From positions 124,001-188,000 of the forward strand of contig JARLGZ010000279.1 in the NCBI GenBank assembly GCA_031292515.1: a stretch of 64,000 bases of DNA. Direction: 5' to 3'. This DNA comes from Puia sp. (GTDB taxonomy: Bacteria; Bacteroidota; Bacteroidia; Chitinophagales; Chitinophagaceae). A program made the translations under genes and the position numbers. The notes below the pieces were generated by a model. It saw only the letters and a program-made list of their open reading frames with translations, had not been told where the DNA came from and did no database searches. Shown piece after piece: positions 1 through 8,187 of this stretch (position 1 is its first letter; every line of letters begins with the position of its first letter).

Positions 1-361
1 GGGTCCGGGAGCCCAACACCACCTGGTAGACATTATTCGCGATCAGGTAGGCCATGGAAGGTATCAGCTTAGGCGTATATTGATAATCGGGGTGCAGCAT
101 GATCACAATATCGCCGCCCAGTTCCAGCGCCTTATTATAGCAGCTTTTCTGGTTTCCACCATATCCCCGGTTGACATCGTGTTTTATTATATGATTGATT
201 CCCAGCTCCTTGGCTACCTGAACCGTCCTGTCACTGCTATTATCATCCACCAGCACGACTTCGTCCACGATATCGAACGGAATCTCCGCATAGGTCTTCC
301 TGAGGGTAAGGGCAGCATTATAGGCCGGTAACACGATTACCAGTTTCTTATTTCCAATCAT
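1..361 (-). CDS. Glycosyltransferase family 2, C-terminus cut by window edge
   Basis: The first 120 residues of a GT-A fold family 2 glycosyltransferase are visible; the gene runs off the left end. Seen directly: the nucleotide-sugar motif VLPAYNA (residues 10-16), VDDNSSD (38-44), the sequence HPDYQYTP (90-97) in the place of the usual metal-binding acidic motif, and GSR (117-119). This pattern resembles polyprenyl-phosphate or dolichol-phosphate sugar transferases, which act at the cytoplasmic membrane face, but the membrane region that would settle it is outside the window. ATG at 361 is the first start in frame; no Shine-Dalgarno is seen. The next gene upstream on the same strand (phnZ-like) ends 65 bp away. 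Confidence 0.85.
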   Translation of the reverse strand, partial: MIGNKKLVIVLPAYNAALTLRKTYAEIPFDIVDEVVLVDDNSSDRTVQVAKELGINHIIKHDVNRGYGGNQKSCYNKALELGGDIVIMLHPDYQYTPKLIPSMAYLIANNVYQVVLGSRT

Positions 362-426
362 AGCTGCAAAGGTAATCAGTTTAGCAGCATCAACTTATCC
401 TTACCAGACTCATTTTTCGGACCCTC

Positions 427-1020
427 TCACTTCTTCGAAGGCTGTGAACCCAGATGACGGGTCATCATCTGTTTGAAAGGCAGGAGATCGGGTAATGGCT
501 GGTGTTCGATCTTGGCCTGTTCGTCCCATTTCCGCATTTTTATGATAAGGTCGAAAAGCGGGTATTGCTCAAAAGCGGCGGCCTCTTCCCCGATCATCGG
601 CCCCCCCTGGTATTCCAGTGTCTTTTTGCTGGCTTCGGATAATTGTGCGTAGTAGGCAGGGTCCTTAAAAGTCAGGTATCGCTTTGCTTCCACATGCGAC
701 TCAACCAGGCGAACGACCCGTTTGGAGAATCCTCTCCTGGATAGGAACTCCGCACCTATCTGCTCGTGGTCGACGATACCAAAACCATCCATTTCACCTG
801 CTTCCCCGGCCGACACGCAGATATGCCCGATATCATGCAGGAAAGCAGCCAGGATCACGTCTTCCGGGTATCCTTCCTGCTCGGCAAGCTGTGCGGACTG
901 GATCATATGTTCGAGCTGGGAGATCTTCTCTCCCGCATATTCACGGTCACCGTGCTGTTCATAGAGGTCAAAAATTTCGGAAGTGATGGCTGCGGCCTGG
1001 TCGATAGTCATGAGGGTCAT
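427..1020 (-). CDS. phnZ: PhnZ-like HD-domain phosphonate oxygenase
   Basis: 197 aa HD-domain protein. Family knowledge: PhnZ is a mixed-valence di-iron oxygenase that cleaves 2-amino-1-hydroxyethylphosphonate to glycine and phosphate. The residues known for PhnZ are all present with regular spacing: Y28 and E31 (lid), H38, H62-D63 (LHDIGH), H85, H109 (ESH), K113 and D166 (KWDEQ). The family-typical run TLEYQGGPM (134-142) is also present. No PhnY hydroxylase gene lies nearby, so the source of the hydroxylated substrate is unclear. The neighbours are phosphate-scavenging genes, which fits a role in releasing phosphate from phosphonates. Alternative start: ATG at 1011. It could also be a PhnZ relative with another substrate. 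Confidence 0.85.
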   Translation of the reverse strand: MTLMTIDQAAAITSEIFDLYEQHGDREYAGEKISQLEHMIQSAQLAEQEGYPEDVILAAFLHDIGHICVSAGEAGEMDGFGIVDHEQIGAEFLSRRGFSKRVVRLVESHVEAKRYLTFKDPAYYAQLSEASKKTLEYQGGPMIGEEAAAFEQYPLFDLIIKMRKWDEQAKIEHQPLPDLLPFKQMMTRHLGSQPSKK

Positions 1021-1253
1021 TTTATTTGCGATTTGTCATTGAACTCGTTTTTCAGCGCTTTTGTTTTAATAATCGGGTACTTTTTTTAAAGAATAAGCAC
1101 GATTTTTCGCATTTTATCCCGGAAGGACCAGGAAAAAATAAAAGATCCCTGAAAGATATCAATGAAGACGCCATTTCCGGGGCCCTTCTTATTAATTAAT
1201 TCTTAAAAGTGACCGCGGCTCTATTCTCACAAAGCAATACCGGATCCAACAGG

Positions 1254-3155
1254 TTACCGCAAACCGTAGGCCTTGAGGATCCTGCCAAAAATCTCCGTAT
1301 TCTCGTACACTCCCCTGAAAAGACCGGAACGGGGTCCATAGGCAAAGACAGGAACGGGGATCCCGCTGTGATCGTTGGTAGAAAATTGCCCGCTGACCAT
1401 CCCCTTCTCATAATTTCCGTCAAGAAGGCTCAATCCGCCCGTCTCGTGGTCAGCCGTCACAATGACCAGGGTCTGTCCATCCTGGTCGGCAAAACGGAGG
1501 GCTTCCCCGACTACCTGATCGAAATCCAGGACCTCGGTAGCGACATAGGGAAGATCGTTGGCGTGGCCGCCATAATCCACCTGCGCTCCTTCCGTCATGA
1601 TGAAGAAGCCAGGGCTGACAGCCGATCCCGGTTTAGGAGCCGACAAAAGAGAAAGCGTCTTGTTAAAAGCCTTCGACAGCCAATCCCCTCGCCCATGAAG
1701 CATGGAAAGCCCGGCTCTCTTTTCCACGACGATCCATTTTTTGTCAGGATGTCCCGGGCCGGGCAGTCGCACGCTATCCACAGAAGCCACGATCGTATAT
1801 TTCGATTCCAGCTCCTTCAATATATTTCCTGTTACCGCGGCTTGGCTGCCCTCCTTCAGGATCTCCACATTATTCAGGCTTTCATCCCCGGAGCCCATCA
1901 GGATGTCGATAGGCTCTTTTCCGAGATCCCGCAGGATGGCGGCAGCATTGTCCCGTTCCGGTTGGTGAGCATAGAAATCGGCCGGCGTGGCGTCAGCGAT
2001 ATCCCCGCAGGTCACCAGGCCTGTCCTTATACTCTTTCGGGCAAGGAAGACAGGCAGGAGGGGCAAGACAGCGCCTGTGTGGTCGACACCGACATACCGG
2101 TTATTGGTCTTGACACCGGAAGAAAAGGCCGTCGACCCGGGCGCGGAATCGGTCACATAATTATCGAAAGAACTCGTCTTGGACAGGCCGATCTGCCGCA
2201 TTTTGAAGATATTGAGGGTTCCCCTGTTGGCCGTATAACCGGCATACAATTGTGCCAGACCGGTGCCGTCTCCGATCAGCAGGATCACATTCTTAACAGG
2301 CCTGTCAAGCCCGTCGGACCGGTAAGTCGGCCGGTAGGCCGTATAACCGCTAACGGGAGAAGTATAACTCGTCTTAGACAACTTGTTCAGGTAGACCGAC
2401 AATGCCTCGATATGATCGGTATTGATATAGTCTACCCGCAACCCGATGAGCTGTTGCCAGACATTGATAAAATCCGGGGCGTCCCAGAAGCGGACGGGCT
2501 TATCCAGGACATGCGCCTTCGTAATCGCCGCCTGCAGAACATCCCGGTCCTTTGGAGGGATCCTGCCTTTGCCATTCCACCGGCTGTAACGCTCGAAATC
2601 GTCGCTCAGCATGATGATTTTATCAAGGGCAGCCTTGTCGTAGTCCCGGTAAAGCTCTCCGTCGAACCGGATAAAATCCGGGTACCGGGAAAATAAACCG
2701 GGATCCGGCCTGTTTCCGGTAATCGCGAATTTCAGGGTCGGACAATTAATGAGAGGCGGGTATCTCCGGATGGTTTCAACCAGCTTGTCAAGCGTATGGA
2801 TCGAATCGGTCTTAATATCGATCAGCAACTGCAGGGAGCGGGTGCTATCCGCGTATACATGCCCCCCGTTTTTCGAAAGACAGGCAAGGATGGGCTCCAG
2901 ATACAATTTTTCAAGAGTACGTTGGGGTTGCAGTTCCTTCTCCTCATGAGCTACCAGCAACTGCCCGTCAACCAGGAATATATCTGCTTCTATGGAGCCG
3001 AAACCCTGGTCGTAGGCGAGACGGAAAGGCGTCGCCTGCTCATAGTCATTGTGCGAATGCGCGTTAGCGACCGAATACCGAAGAGGCTGGCCGGAGGCCG
3101 GTTGAGACGCCAGAACCAGGGCCATCAGGCAGGAATAGACGAATAATTTATACAT
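1254..3155 (-). CDS. Secreted fusion: GDPD/AIM6-like N-domain plus alkaline phosphatase
   Basis: 633 aa exported two-domain protein. A signal peptide (residues 1-22) is followed by a TIM-barrel-like phosphodiesterase domain with NAHSHNDYEQ (31-40), EAD (56-58) and AHEE (69-72), as in GDPD/PI-PLC-related AIM6 proteins. From about residue 290 there is a PhoA-type alkaline phosphatase domain: LLIGDGTG (metal site), TDSAPGSTAFSSG (nucleophile serine region), TEGAQVDYGGHAND and VTADHETGG (metal ligands). The likely job is extracytoplasmic release of phosphate, perhaps with the N-domain cleaving a diester first; coupling is inference. An ATG at 3203 would give 16 more residues, but a -7 element (3184-3177) lies inside that extension, so ATG 3155 is preferred. 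It is divergent from the metallophosphoesterase gene at 3356. Confidence 0.9.
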   Translation of the reverse strand: MYKLFVYSCLMALVLASQPASGQPLRYSVANAHSHNDYEQATPFRLAYDQGFGSIEADIFLVDGQLLVAHEEKELQPQRTLEKLYLEPILACLSKNGGHVYADSTRSLQLLIDIKTDSIHTLDKLVETIRRYPPLINCPTLKFAITGNRPDPGLFSRYPDFIRFDGELYRDYDKAALDKIIMLSDDFERYSRWNGKGRIPPKDRDVLQAAITKAHVLDKPVRFWDAPDFINVWQQLIGLRVDYINTDHIEALSVYLNKLSKTSYTSPVSGYTAYRPTYRSDGLDRPVKNVILLIGDGTGLAQLYAGYTANRGTLNIFKMRQIGLSKTSSFDNYVTDSAPGSTAFSSGVKTNNRYVGVDHTGAVLPLLPVFLARKSIRTGLVTCGDIADATPADFYAHQPERDNAAAILRDLGKEPIDILMGSGDESLNNVEILKEGSQAAVTGNILKELESKYTIVASVDSVRLPGPGHPDKKWIVVEKRAGLSMLHGRGDWLSKAFNKTLSLLSAPKPGSAVSPGFFIMTEGAQVDYGGHANDLPYVATEVLDFDQVVGEALRFADQDGQTLVIVTADHETGGLSLLDGNYEKGMVSGQFSTNDHSGIPVPVFAYGPRSGLFRGVYENTEIFGRILKAYGLR

Positions 3156-3176
3156 AGAGACATTAATAAACGGGTG

Positions 3177-3184
3177 CAAAACTA
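3177..3184 (-). promoter_or_regulatory. Predicted -7 element of the phosphatase fusion gene
   Basis: On the minus strand this reads TAGTTTTG, a perfect TAnnTTTG Bacteroidota -7 element, 21 nt before ATG 3155 and followed by CA exactly as at the 39106 promoter. Units in 11-bp phase upstream (GAAAGC, GGAAAC, TTAATT, ATAATA) match the Pho-box-like core only weakly, so phosphate control of this gene is not supported as well as for its divergent neighbour. Confidence 0.5.
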
Positions 3185-3260
3185 CAACACCCATGCTTTC
3201 CATTGGTTTCCAGGCAAATTAAGGAACTATTATATAAGTCGGCTAAATATTGGCTAAACA

Positions 3261-3339
3261 GGTAATATTCCGTTCACAATTATCTTACAATTTCTTAACT
3301 CCTTCTTAAACATACAGTAATATCTTATAGAGATCTTTG
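3261..3339 (+). promoter_or_regulatory. Pho-box-like 11-bp repeat array and -7 element
   Basis: Six cores sit at exact 11-bp steps: GGTAAT (3261), GTTCAC (3272), TCTTAC (3283), CTTAAC (3294), CTTAAA (3305) and AGTAAT (3316). They are followed after 10 nt by GATCTTTG (3332-3339), a TAnnTTTG-like -7 element 16 nt before the ATG at 3356. Direct repeats of 11 bp are the known binding geometry of PhoB-family regulators. The repeat spacing and the 10-nt gap are the same as at the porin and 39.1-kb promoters. The array lies between two divergent phosphoesterase genes and could serve both. Confidence 0.6.
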
Positions 3340-3355
3340 AAAAACCACCAGAAGA

Positions 3356-4195
3356 ATGGAAAAACGTCCCCTCGATGTAGTTGTTCTTTCCGATGTACAC
3401 CTCGGAACCTATGGATGCAGGGCCAAGGAATTGGTAAATTATCTAAAGAGCATCACTCCGAATATCCTGATTCTGAACGGAGATATCATCGATGGCTGGC
3501 AATTTACAAAACGCTATTTCCCGGTCGCCCACATGATGGTCATCAAAGAGATCATCCAGTTCATTACCAACGGAACCCGTGTCTTTTATATTACCGGCAA
3601 CCATGACGAAATGATGCGACGGTATTCGGACATCCAGGTAGGCAATTTCACCCTGACCGACAAACTGGTATTGGAAATCGACAATAAGATGACATGGATC
3701 TTTCATGGCGACGTCTTCGATAACACTACCAAAGGCAGCGCCAGGATCCTGGCCAAACTGGGCAGCAGTGGTTACAGCCTGCTCATCCGCTTCAACCGGT
3801 TCATCAATTTCATTCTGAAATCCATGGGTCGTGAGCGCGTCTCCATTTCCAAGCGGGTAATGGCGGGGGTGAACAAAGCCGTCAGCAAGATAAACGACTT
3901 TGAAATGATCGCCGCCGAACTGGCCATCGAAAAAAAGTATGATTATGTGATCTGCGGTCACATCCATCAGCCCCAGAAAAAAGTGGTCGAAACCAAAGAC
4001 GGTAAGGTCATCTATCTGAACTCGGGCGATTGGGTCGAGCACCTGACAGCCCTGGAATACCACCAGAGCGAATGGAGCATTTTCGAATATGATGAGAAGA
4101 ATTTCCCCGCCACCCAGACCGTGGAAATGAAATCTCCCATCAACGTGATCACCGATGAAATCAGCTTCTATATAAATTCACTGGCAGCGATTTAA
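3356..4195 (+). CDS. LpxH-like calcineurin-type metallophosphoesterase
   Basis: 279 aa, no signal peptide, predicted cytoplasmic. The metallophosphoesterase signature is complete: SDVHL (D13, H15), NGDIIDG (D43), GNHDE (81-85), FHGD (H117) and ICGHIHQP near residue 200. The overall form is that of UDP-2,3-diacylglucosamine pyrophosphatase-like proteins (LpxH/UshA-like group), but in this size class the substrate is often unknown, so a lipid A role is not certain. The gene is 91 bp upstream of the MurG-like glycosyltransferase gene on the same strand, and its promoter carries the best Pho-box-like array in the window, which suggests induction on phosphate limitation. Start: ATG 3356, fixed by the promoter at 3332. 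Confidence 0.85.
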   Translation: MEKRPLDVVVLSDVHLGTYGCRAKELVNYLKSITPNILILNGDIIDGWQFTKRYFPVAHMMVIKEIIQFITNGTRVFYITGNHDEMMRRYSDIQVGNFTLTDKLVLEIDNKMTWIFHGDVFDNTTKGSARILAKLGSSGYSLLIRFNRFINFILKSMGRERVSISKRVMAGVNKAVSKINDFEMIAAELAIEKKYDYVICGHIHQPQKKVVETKDGKVIYLNSGDWVEHLTALEYHQSEWSIFEYDEKNFPATQTVEMKSPINVITDEISFYINSLAAI

Positions 4196-4286
4196 GCCGG
4201 CTGCCTGAGGAAATGGTCTAAGAATGGATTCAGCCGGATCGACAGCATTGGAGAAAAGACTAATAAACGATCAAATATTGTAAAAG

Positions 4287-5324
4287 ATGAAAATATTTTA
4301 CGCGGTACAGGCAACAGGAAATGGCCATATCAGCAGGGCCATGGAGATCCTGCCGTTCCTGGAACGCTATGGACAAGTGGACATCTTCCTGAGCGGCGCC
4401 AATAGTTCGTTAGAACTCGATGCCCCCGTGAAATATCGCAGCAAAGGCCTGTGCCTTTACTATACGGATAAAGGAGGCCTGGATTATTGGGAGATAGGCA
4501 GGAAAATTGCCCCTCTGCGGATAGCCAGGGAGGTCAGGGACCTGCCGGTCGAAAAATACGACCTGGTCCTGAACGATTTCGAATGCCTGACCTCTCTCGC
4601 CTGCGCCTTTAAGAAAGTTCCGTCCGTCAACTTCGGCCACCAGGCCAGCTTCTTCTCGCCAAAAACACCCCGGCCCGCAAAAAAAGAGTGGATGGGCGAA
4701 TGGATACTTCGTCACTATGCCCGGGCCAGCCAGTATATCGGTCTGCATTTCAAATCCTACGATGATTTTATCCTGCCACCCGTCATCAAGCGGGAGATCC
4801 TCCAGGCCGACCCGCTGGACAAAGGATATATTACCGTCTATCTCCCGTCCTTCAGTGACGTCACCTTGTCGCATCATTTTAGCCCTCTCACAGACTTCCA
4901 GTTCCAGGTTTTCTCCAAAGAAGTGAGCAAACCGGAACGCCGGGGCAATATCCTGTTCATTCCCGTCGGCAAAAATGCCTTTAACAAAAGTCTGATCAAC
5001 TGCCACGCCATCATCACAGGCGCGGGTTTTGAGACGCCTGCGGAGGCCCTGTATCTCGGCAAGAAACTGATGGTGATTCCCATAAAAGGCCAGTATGAAC
5101 AATTCTGTAACGCAGCGGCGCTGGAAAAAATGGGGGTCACCCGCATCGATACGCTGGATGCGGCTTTCCAAGCCCGGTTTCATCAATGGATGAACAACCG
5201 GAAAAAGATCACCCTCCCGCTCGACCATTCGACGGAATCGATCATCAGTTTCCTTATGCATAACTGTACGGGGGAGAAGAAAGACGCGCTGGATATGCTG
5301 TATCCCGAATTCGTATTTAATTAA
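4287..5324 (+). CDS. MurG-like glycosyltransferase (MJ1255-type)
   Basis: 345 aa GT-B fold protein. Visible: an N-terminal MKIFYAVQATGNGHISRA (glycine-rich nucleotide-sugar/acceptor loop like that of MurG), LNDFECLTS, and a C-terminal IITGAGFETPAEALYLGK followed by PIKGQYEQ, which is the UDP-sugar binding region of the MurG/UGT group. Proteins of this type are annotated as conserved hypothetical glycosyltransferases. Pairing with a phosphoesterase under a likely phosphate-controlled promoter suggests synthesis of a glycolipid that replaces phospholipids during phosphate starvation. That is inference only; no lipid substrate can be read from the sequence. No terminator is seen directly after it. 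Confidence 0.75.
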   Translation: MKIFYAVQATGNGHISRAMEILPFLERYGQVDIFLSGANSSLELDAPVKYRSKGLCLYYTDKGGLDYWEIGRKIAPLRIAREVRDLPVEKYDLVLNDFECLTSLACAFKKVPSVNFGHQASFFSPKTPRPAKKEWMGEWILRHYARASQYIGLHFKSYDDFILPPVIKREILQADPLDKGYITVYLPSFSDVTLSHHFSPLTDFQFQVFSKEVSKPERRGNILFIPVGKNAFNKSLINCHAIITGAGFETPAEALYLGKKLMVIPIKGQYEQFCNAAALEKMGVTRIDTLDAAFQARFHQWMNNRKKITLPLDHSTESIISFLMHNCTGEKKDALDMLYPEFVFN

Positions 5325-5454
5325 TCTATTCGATAAACAGGCATCGTTTACCCGGGGCCACATTACCTATCGCGACCTGTCGTCAACGGCTCATTCTGCA
5401 ATCGGATGCTGCAGCCGGGCTTTCCGATACAGGAAACCCTGAACAGGAAATCAA

Positions 5455-5488
5455 TAAAAAAAGCCACCATCATAGAAATGAAGTGGCT
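5455..5488 (-). terminator. Rho-independent terminator of the pst-phoU operon
   Basis: On the minus strand AGCCAC pairs with GTGGCT (outer stem 5483-5488 with 5462-5467), with an inner TCAT/ATGA pairing, followed at once by a run of seven T (5462-5456). It lies about 260 bp after the phoU stop codon and is the first strong terminator downstream of the operon. Confidence 0.75.
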
Positions 5489-5543
5489 GCTGCATGAGAA
5501 AATTCTACTCTACATATATAAACTCTTCGGATTAATTATCTTC

Positions 5544-5581
5544 TTTATCATTGCTTCCTGTGTTTATCATTGCTTCGTGTG
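5544..5581. repeat. 19-bp tandem duplication
   Basis: Two adjacent 19-bp copies, TTTATCATTGCTTCCTGTG (5544-5562) and the same with one change, C to G (5563-5581). They lie in the 3' region between the phoU stop and its terminator. No function is apparent. Confidence 0.7.
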
Positions 5582-5747
5582 CGCCTCACTTCCCTACCCC
5601 TGTAATCCGATGCAAATGTAGACGCTGTTTATTACGGAGAGTTTACGGAATCATTATGGCTGTATTAAGTGTTATGCCTTGTGTCTGTATCCCCATTCTG
5701 CATAAATGATCCGGTCAATGTAACAGATGGAAAGCACCGGCTATAGG

Positions 5748-6413
5748 CTATGAATGCTTCCCTTTATGCTTCAGCACCTTCGCTTCCAGGTAGAAGATGA
5801 TCTCTTCGGCGATGTTCTTGGATTGGTCGCCCACCCTCTCCAGCTTCCTGATAATCGACAGGATCCAGAGAGCCTGGCTGAGATCTTCGGGATGGTCTTT
5901 CAGGTATTTTTCGAGGATCTTGTTGGAATCCACATTCACGTTGTCCAGGAACTCGTCTTTCTTAAAGACGCCACGCGCCAGGATGGTGTCTTCATTTTCA
6001 AAGGCGGTCTGTGTGTCCTGCAACATTCTGGCCGATTCTTCATACATCTCGATCGTTCGGGTGACCTTCAGCAGTTCGTCCGTAAAAGGGCCGTCGGCGC
6101 TGATCACATATTTAGCGATTCCTTCGGCGATATCCCCGATCCGTTCCAGGTTGGAATTGATCTTCAATACGGCGAGGAGGAAACGAAGATCGATGGCCAC
6201 CGGGCAGAACAGCGCGAAAATATTCTCACAATCCCGGTCTATCTTCAGCTCGGTGCCGTTTACTCTTTTCTCTTTCGAAACGACTTCCCGTGCCAGGTCC
6301 TTGTCGAAATTGACAAAAGCCAGCCGGGCATTGTTCACCTGCGAATATACCAGGCTCCACATATTATTGACTTCGGTCTTCAGCAACTGCAGTTCGGTTT
6401 CTATTTGTGCCAT
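5748..6413 (-). CDS. phoU: Phosphate signalling protein PhoU
   Basis: 221 aa, two tandem three-helix PhoU repeats. Seen: the first-repeat pattern with CENIFALFCPVAIDLRFLLAVLKI and NSNLERIGDIAEGIAKY (metal-binding E-x-x-x-D type), then the second repeat ending ILSIIRKLERVGDQSKNIAEEI. Family role: PhoU links the Pst transporter to the PhoR sensor kinase and represses phosphate uptake when phosphate is plentiful. It is the last gene of the minus-strand operon porin-pstS-pstC-pstA-pstB-phoU, 90 bp after pstB, as in many bacteria. Start ATG 6413 with no clear Shine-Dalgarno. Confidence 0.95.
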   Translation of the reverse strand: MAQIETELQLLKTEVNNMWSLVYSQVNNARLAFVNFDKDLAREVVSKEKRVNGTELKIDRDCENIFALFCPVAIDLRFLLAVLKINSNLERIGDIAEGIAKYVISADGPFTDELLKVTRTIEMYEESARMLQDTQTAFENEDTILARGVFKKDEFLDNVNVDSNKILEKYLKDHPEDLSQALWILSIIRKLERVGDQSKNIAEEIIFYLEAKVLKHKGKHS

Positions 6414-6503
6414 ATTTTTTCCGGATATGTCTTACTTAAATGGTATCGTTTGTAAACCTGTGTTAATCCTGTGTTCTATAAATGCGGGTAAATGAATACC
6501 GTC

Positions 6504-7277
6504 TTAACTGAATCGACCCGTTATATAGTTCTGAGTACGATTGTCCTTCGGATTGGTGAACATCGTCTTGGTCTCATCGTACTCCACCAGCTCCCCCATA
6601 TAAAAGAAAGCCGTCCGGTCGCTGACCCTGGCCGCCTGCTGCATATTATGCGTAACGATAATCAGGGTATAATTGGACTTTAATTCATGAAACAGCTCCT
6701 CCACCGTAGATGTCGAGATCGGATCCAGGGCCGAAGTCGGCTCGTCGAAAAGCAATACCTCCGGCTCCATAGCCACCGCCCGGGCGATACAGAGCCTCTG
6801 TTGCTGACCGCCGGAAAGAAAGGAGCCTTTTTTCGTCAGGGAGTCCTTAACCTCATTCCAGAGCGCAACGCGGGTTAGCGAATGTTCTACGATCCTGTCT
6901 TTATCCGCTTTCGGCAGCCTGATGCCATTCAGCTTATAGCCGGCGATCACATTGTCATAAATGCTCAGGTTGGGAAAGGGATTAGGACGCTGGAACACCA
7001 TCCCGATTTTCTGACGGACAAAGATCGGATGCATGGAATAGATGTCTTCGGTATTGAGCAACATCTCCCCTTTGGAAGTAGCGCCCGGAATCAGTTCATG
7101 CATCCGGTTGATGCACCGCAGATAGGTGGTCTTCCCGCAACCGGAGGGTCCCATCACGGCAATTACGTGATTCTTCGGAATCTCTATGCTGACATTTTTT
7201 ACGACATGGTTGTTTCCGAAATAGGCGTTGAAATTCTTGCTCCTGATGATCGGGCTCTTTATAGTTGTACTTTCCAT
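6504..7277 (-). CDS. pstB: Phosphate ABC transporter ATP-binding protein PstB
   Basis: 257 aa cytoplasmic ABC ATPase. Walker A GPSGCGKTT, Q-loop VFQRPNPFP, signature LSGGQQQR, Walker B LLFDEPTSALDP and the H-loop VTHNM are all present, and RCINRMHEL after Walker A is typical of PstB. It powers phosphate import through PstC/PstA. The start codon lies inside the end of pstA (19-bp overlap), which points to translational coupling. Confidence 0.97.
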   Translation of the reverse strand: MESTTIKSPIIRSKNFNAYFGNNHVVKNVSIEIPKNHVIAVMGPSGCGKTTYLRCINRMHELIPGATSKGEMLLNTEDIYSMHPIFVRQKIGMVFQRPNPFPNLSIYDNVIAGYKLNGIRLPKADKDRIVEHSLTRVALWNEVKDSLTKKGSFLSGGQQQRLCIARAVAMEPEVLLFDEPTSALDPISTSTVEELFHELKSNYTLIIVTHNMQQAARVSDRTAFFYMGELVEYDETKTMFTNPKDNRTQNYITGRFS

Positions 7278-8107
7278 TTTCTGGTAATCAGCTTAGTAAA
7301 AATATTTAGTAATAACACCCAAAGCAGCAATATCAGGGAAGCGCCCCATGCCAGGTCATGCCAGTCATTGTAAGGACTCGTAGCATAATTAAAGATGAGC
7401 AAAGGCAGGGTCTGCATAGGCTTGGTGATGCTGGTCGACAGATAGGGATTCCCGAATGCCGTGAATAACAGCGGGGCCGTTTCTCCGGCAATCCTGGCGA
7501 CCGCCAGCATGACACCCGACAGGATGCCGCTGATGCCACAGGGAATAATCACCTTGAAAATCACGCGGTGGAAAGGCATCCCGAGCGCAAAAGCCGCCTC
7601 TTTAAGCGAGTCGGGCAATAATTTGAGCGTCTCTTCCGTAGACCGGACGACTATGGGCAACATCATGATAGCCAGGGCCACGCTGCCTGACAGGGCAGAA
7701 AATCCTCTCAGCGGTTTTACCAGCCAGAAATAGGCGACAATGCCGATGACGATGGAGGGTACCCCTTGCAGGATGTCTATCGACAGGCGGCTCCAGTAAG
7801 CCAGCCTGCTCTTCTTATTCTCACTCAGATAGACCCCTCCGAGGATACCCAGCGGAACGGCTATCAATGCCGCGATCACAATGACGATGACACTACCGAG
7901 CAGTGCATTGGCGATACCGCCGCCGGTTTCGCCCACGGGCTTCGGGATATTGACGAGAAAATGCCAGTTGATCTTGGTGATCCCGGCCTTGATGATATAG
8001 AAAAGGATCGCGATCAATGGCACGACGCATGCCACCGAAAACAGGACTACCAGTGCCTGGAAGCCACCGCTCTTTCCGATCCTGTACTTTACATTTCCCG
8101 CTTTCAT
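7259..8107 (-). CDS. pstA: Phosphate ABC transporter permease PstA
   Basis: 282 aa inner-membrane permease with about six hydrophobic segments. The ABC permease coupling loop (EAAFALGMPFHRVIFKVIIP) is present around residues 165-185. It forms the phosphate channel with PstC. It overlaps pstB by 19 bp; the 80-bp gap to pstC upstream is filled by short tandem repeats (see 8148). Length and order match the canonical Pst system. Confidence 0.95.
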   Translation of the reverse strand: MKAGNVKYRIGKSGGFQALVVLFSVACVVPLIAILFYIIKAGITKINWHFLVNIPKPVGETGGGIANALLGSVIVIVIAALIAVPLGILGGVYLSENKKSRLAYWSRLSIDILQGVPSIVIGIVAYFWLVKPLRGFSALSGSVALAIMMLPIVVRSTEETLKLLPDSLKEAAFALGMPFHRVIFKVIIPCGISGILSGVMLAVARIAGETAPLLFTAFGNPYLSTSITKPMQTLPLLIFNYATSPYNDWHDLAWGASLILLLWVLLLNIFTKLITRKWKVQL

Positions 8108-8147
8108 TCGTTAAAACATTTATTCGTTTGTATCATCGGTTCGTTTG

Positions 8148-8181
8148 CATCATTCATTCTTTCCCATCATTCATTCTTTCC
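8148..8181. repeat. 17-bp tandem repeat between pstC and pstA
   Basis: CATCATTCATTCTTTCC occurs twice in perfect tandem (8148-8164, 8165-8181), flanked by further degenerate copies (CATCGTCTATTCG, TTCGTTTGCATC). The array takes up most of the 80-bp pstC-pstA gap, so copy-number changes would alter intercistronic spacing. Confidence 0.75.
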
Positions 8182-8187
8182 CATCGT

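Larger units (their letters stand above)
5325..5747. other. Intergenic stretch between convergent genes
   Basis: 423 bp between the end of the MurG-like gene and the end of phoU. I find no convincing gene here. It contains an imperfect hairpin (ATCGGA 5401-5406 with TCCGAT 5422-5427), a minus-strand terminator and a 19-bp tandem duplication, both listed separately. Confidence 0.5.

Noticed and set aside
1209-2696. A 495-codon open frame on the plus strand
   Set aside because: It lies fully antisense to the phosphatase fusion gene, whose protein shows clear catalytic motifs; the plus-strand product resembles no protein.
3195-3233. Possible Pho-box units upstream of the phosphatase fusion gene
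   Set aside because: Units in phase with the -7 element (GAAAGC, GGAAAC, TTAATT, ATAATA) match the core too weakly.
5406-5621. 71-codon open frame on the plus strand
   Set aside because: It runs through the minus-strand terminator and the 19-bp tandem repeat; no family features.
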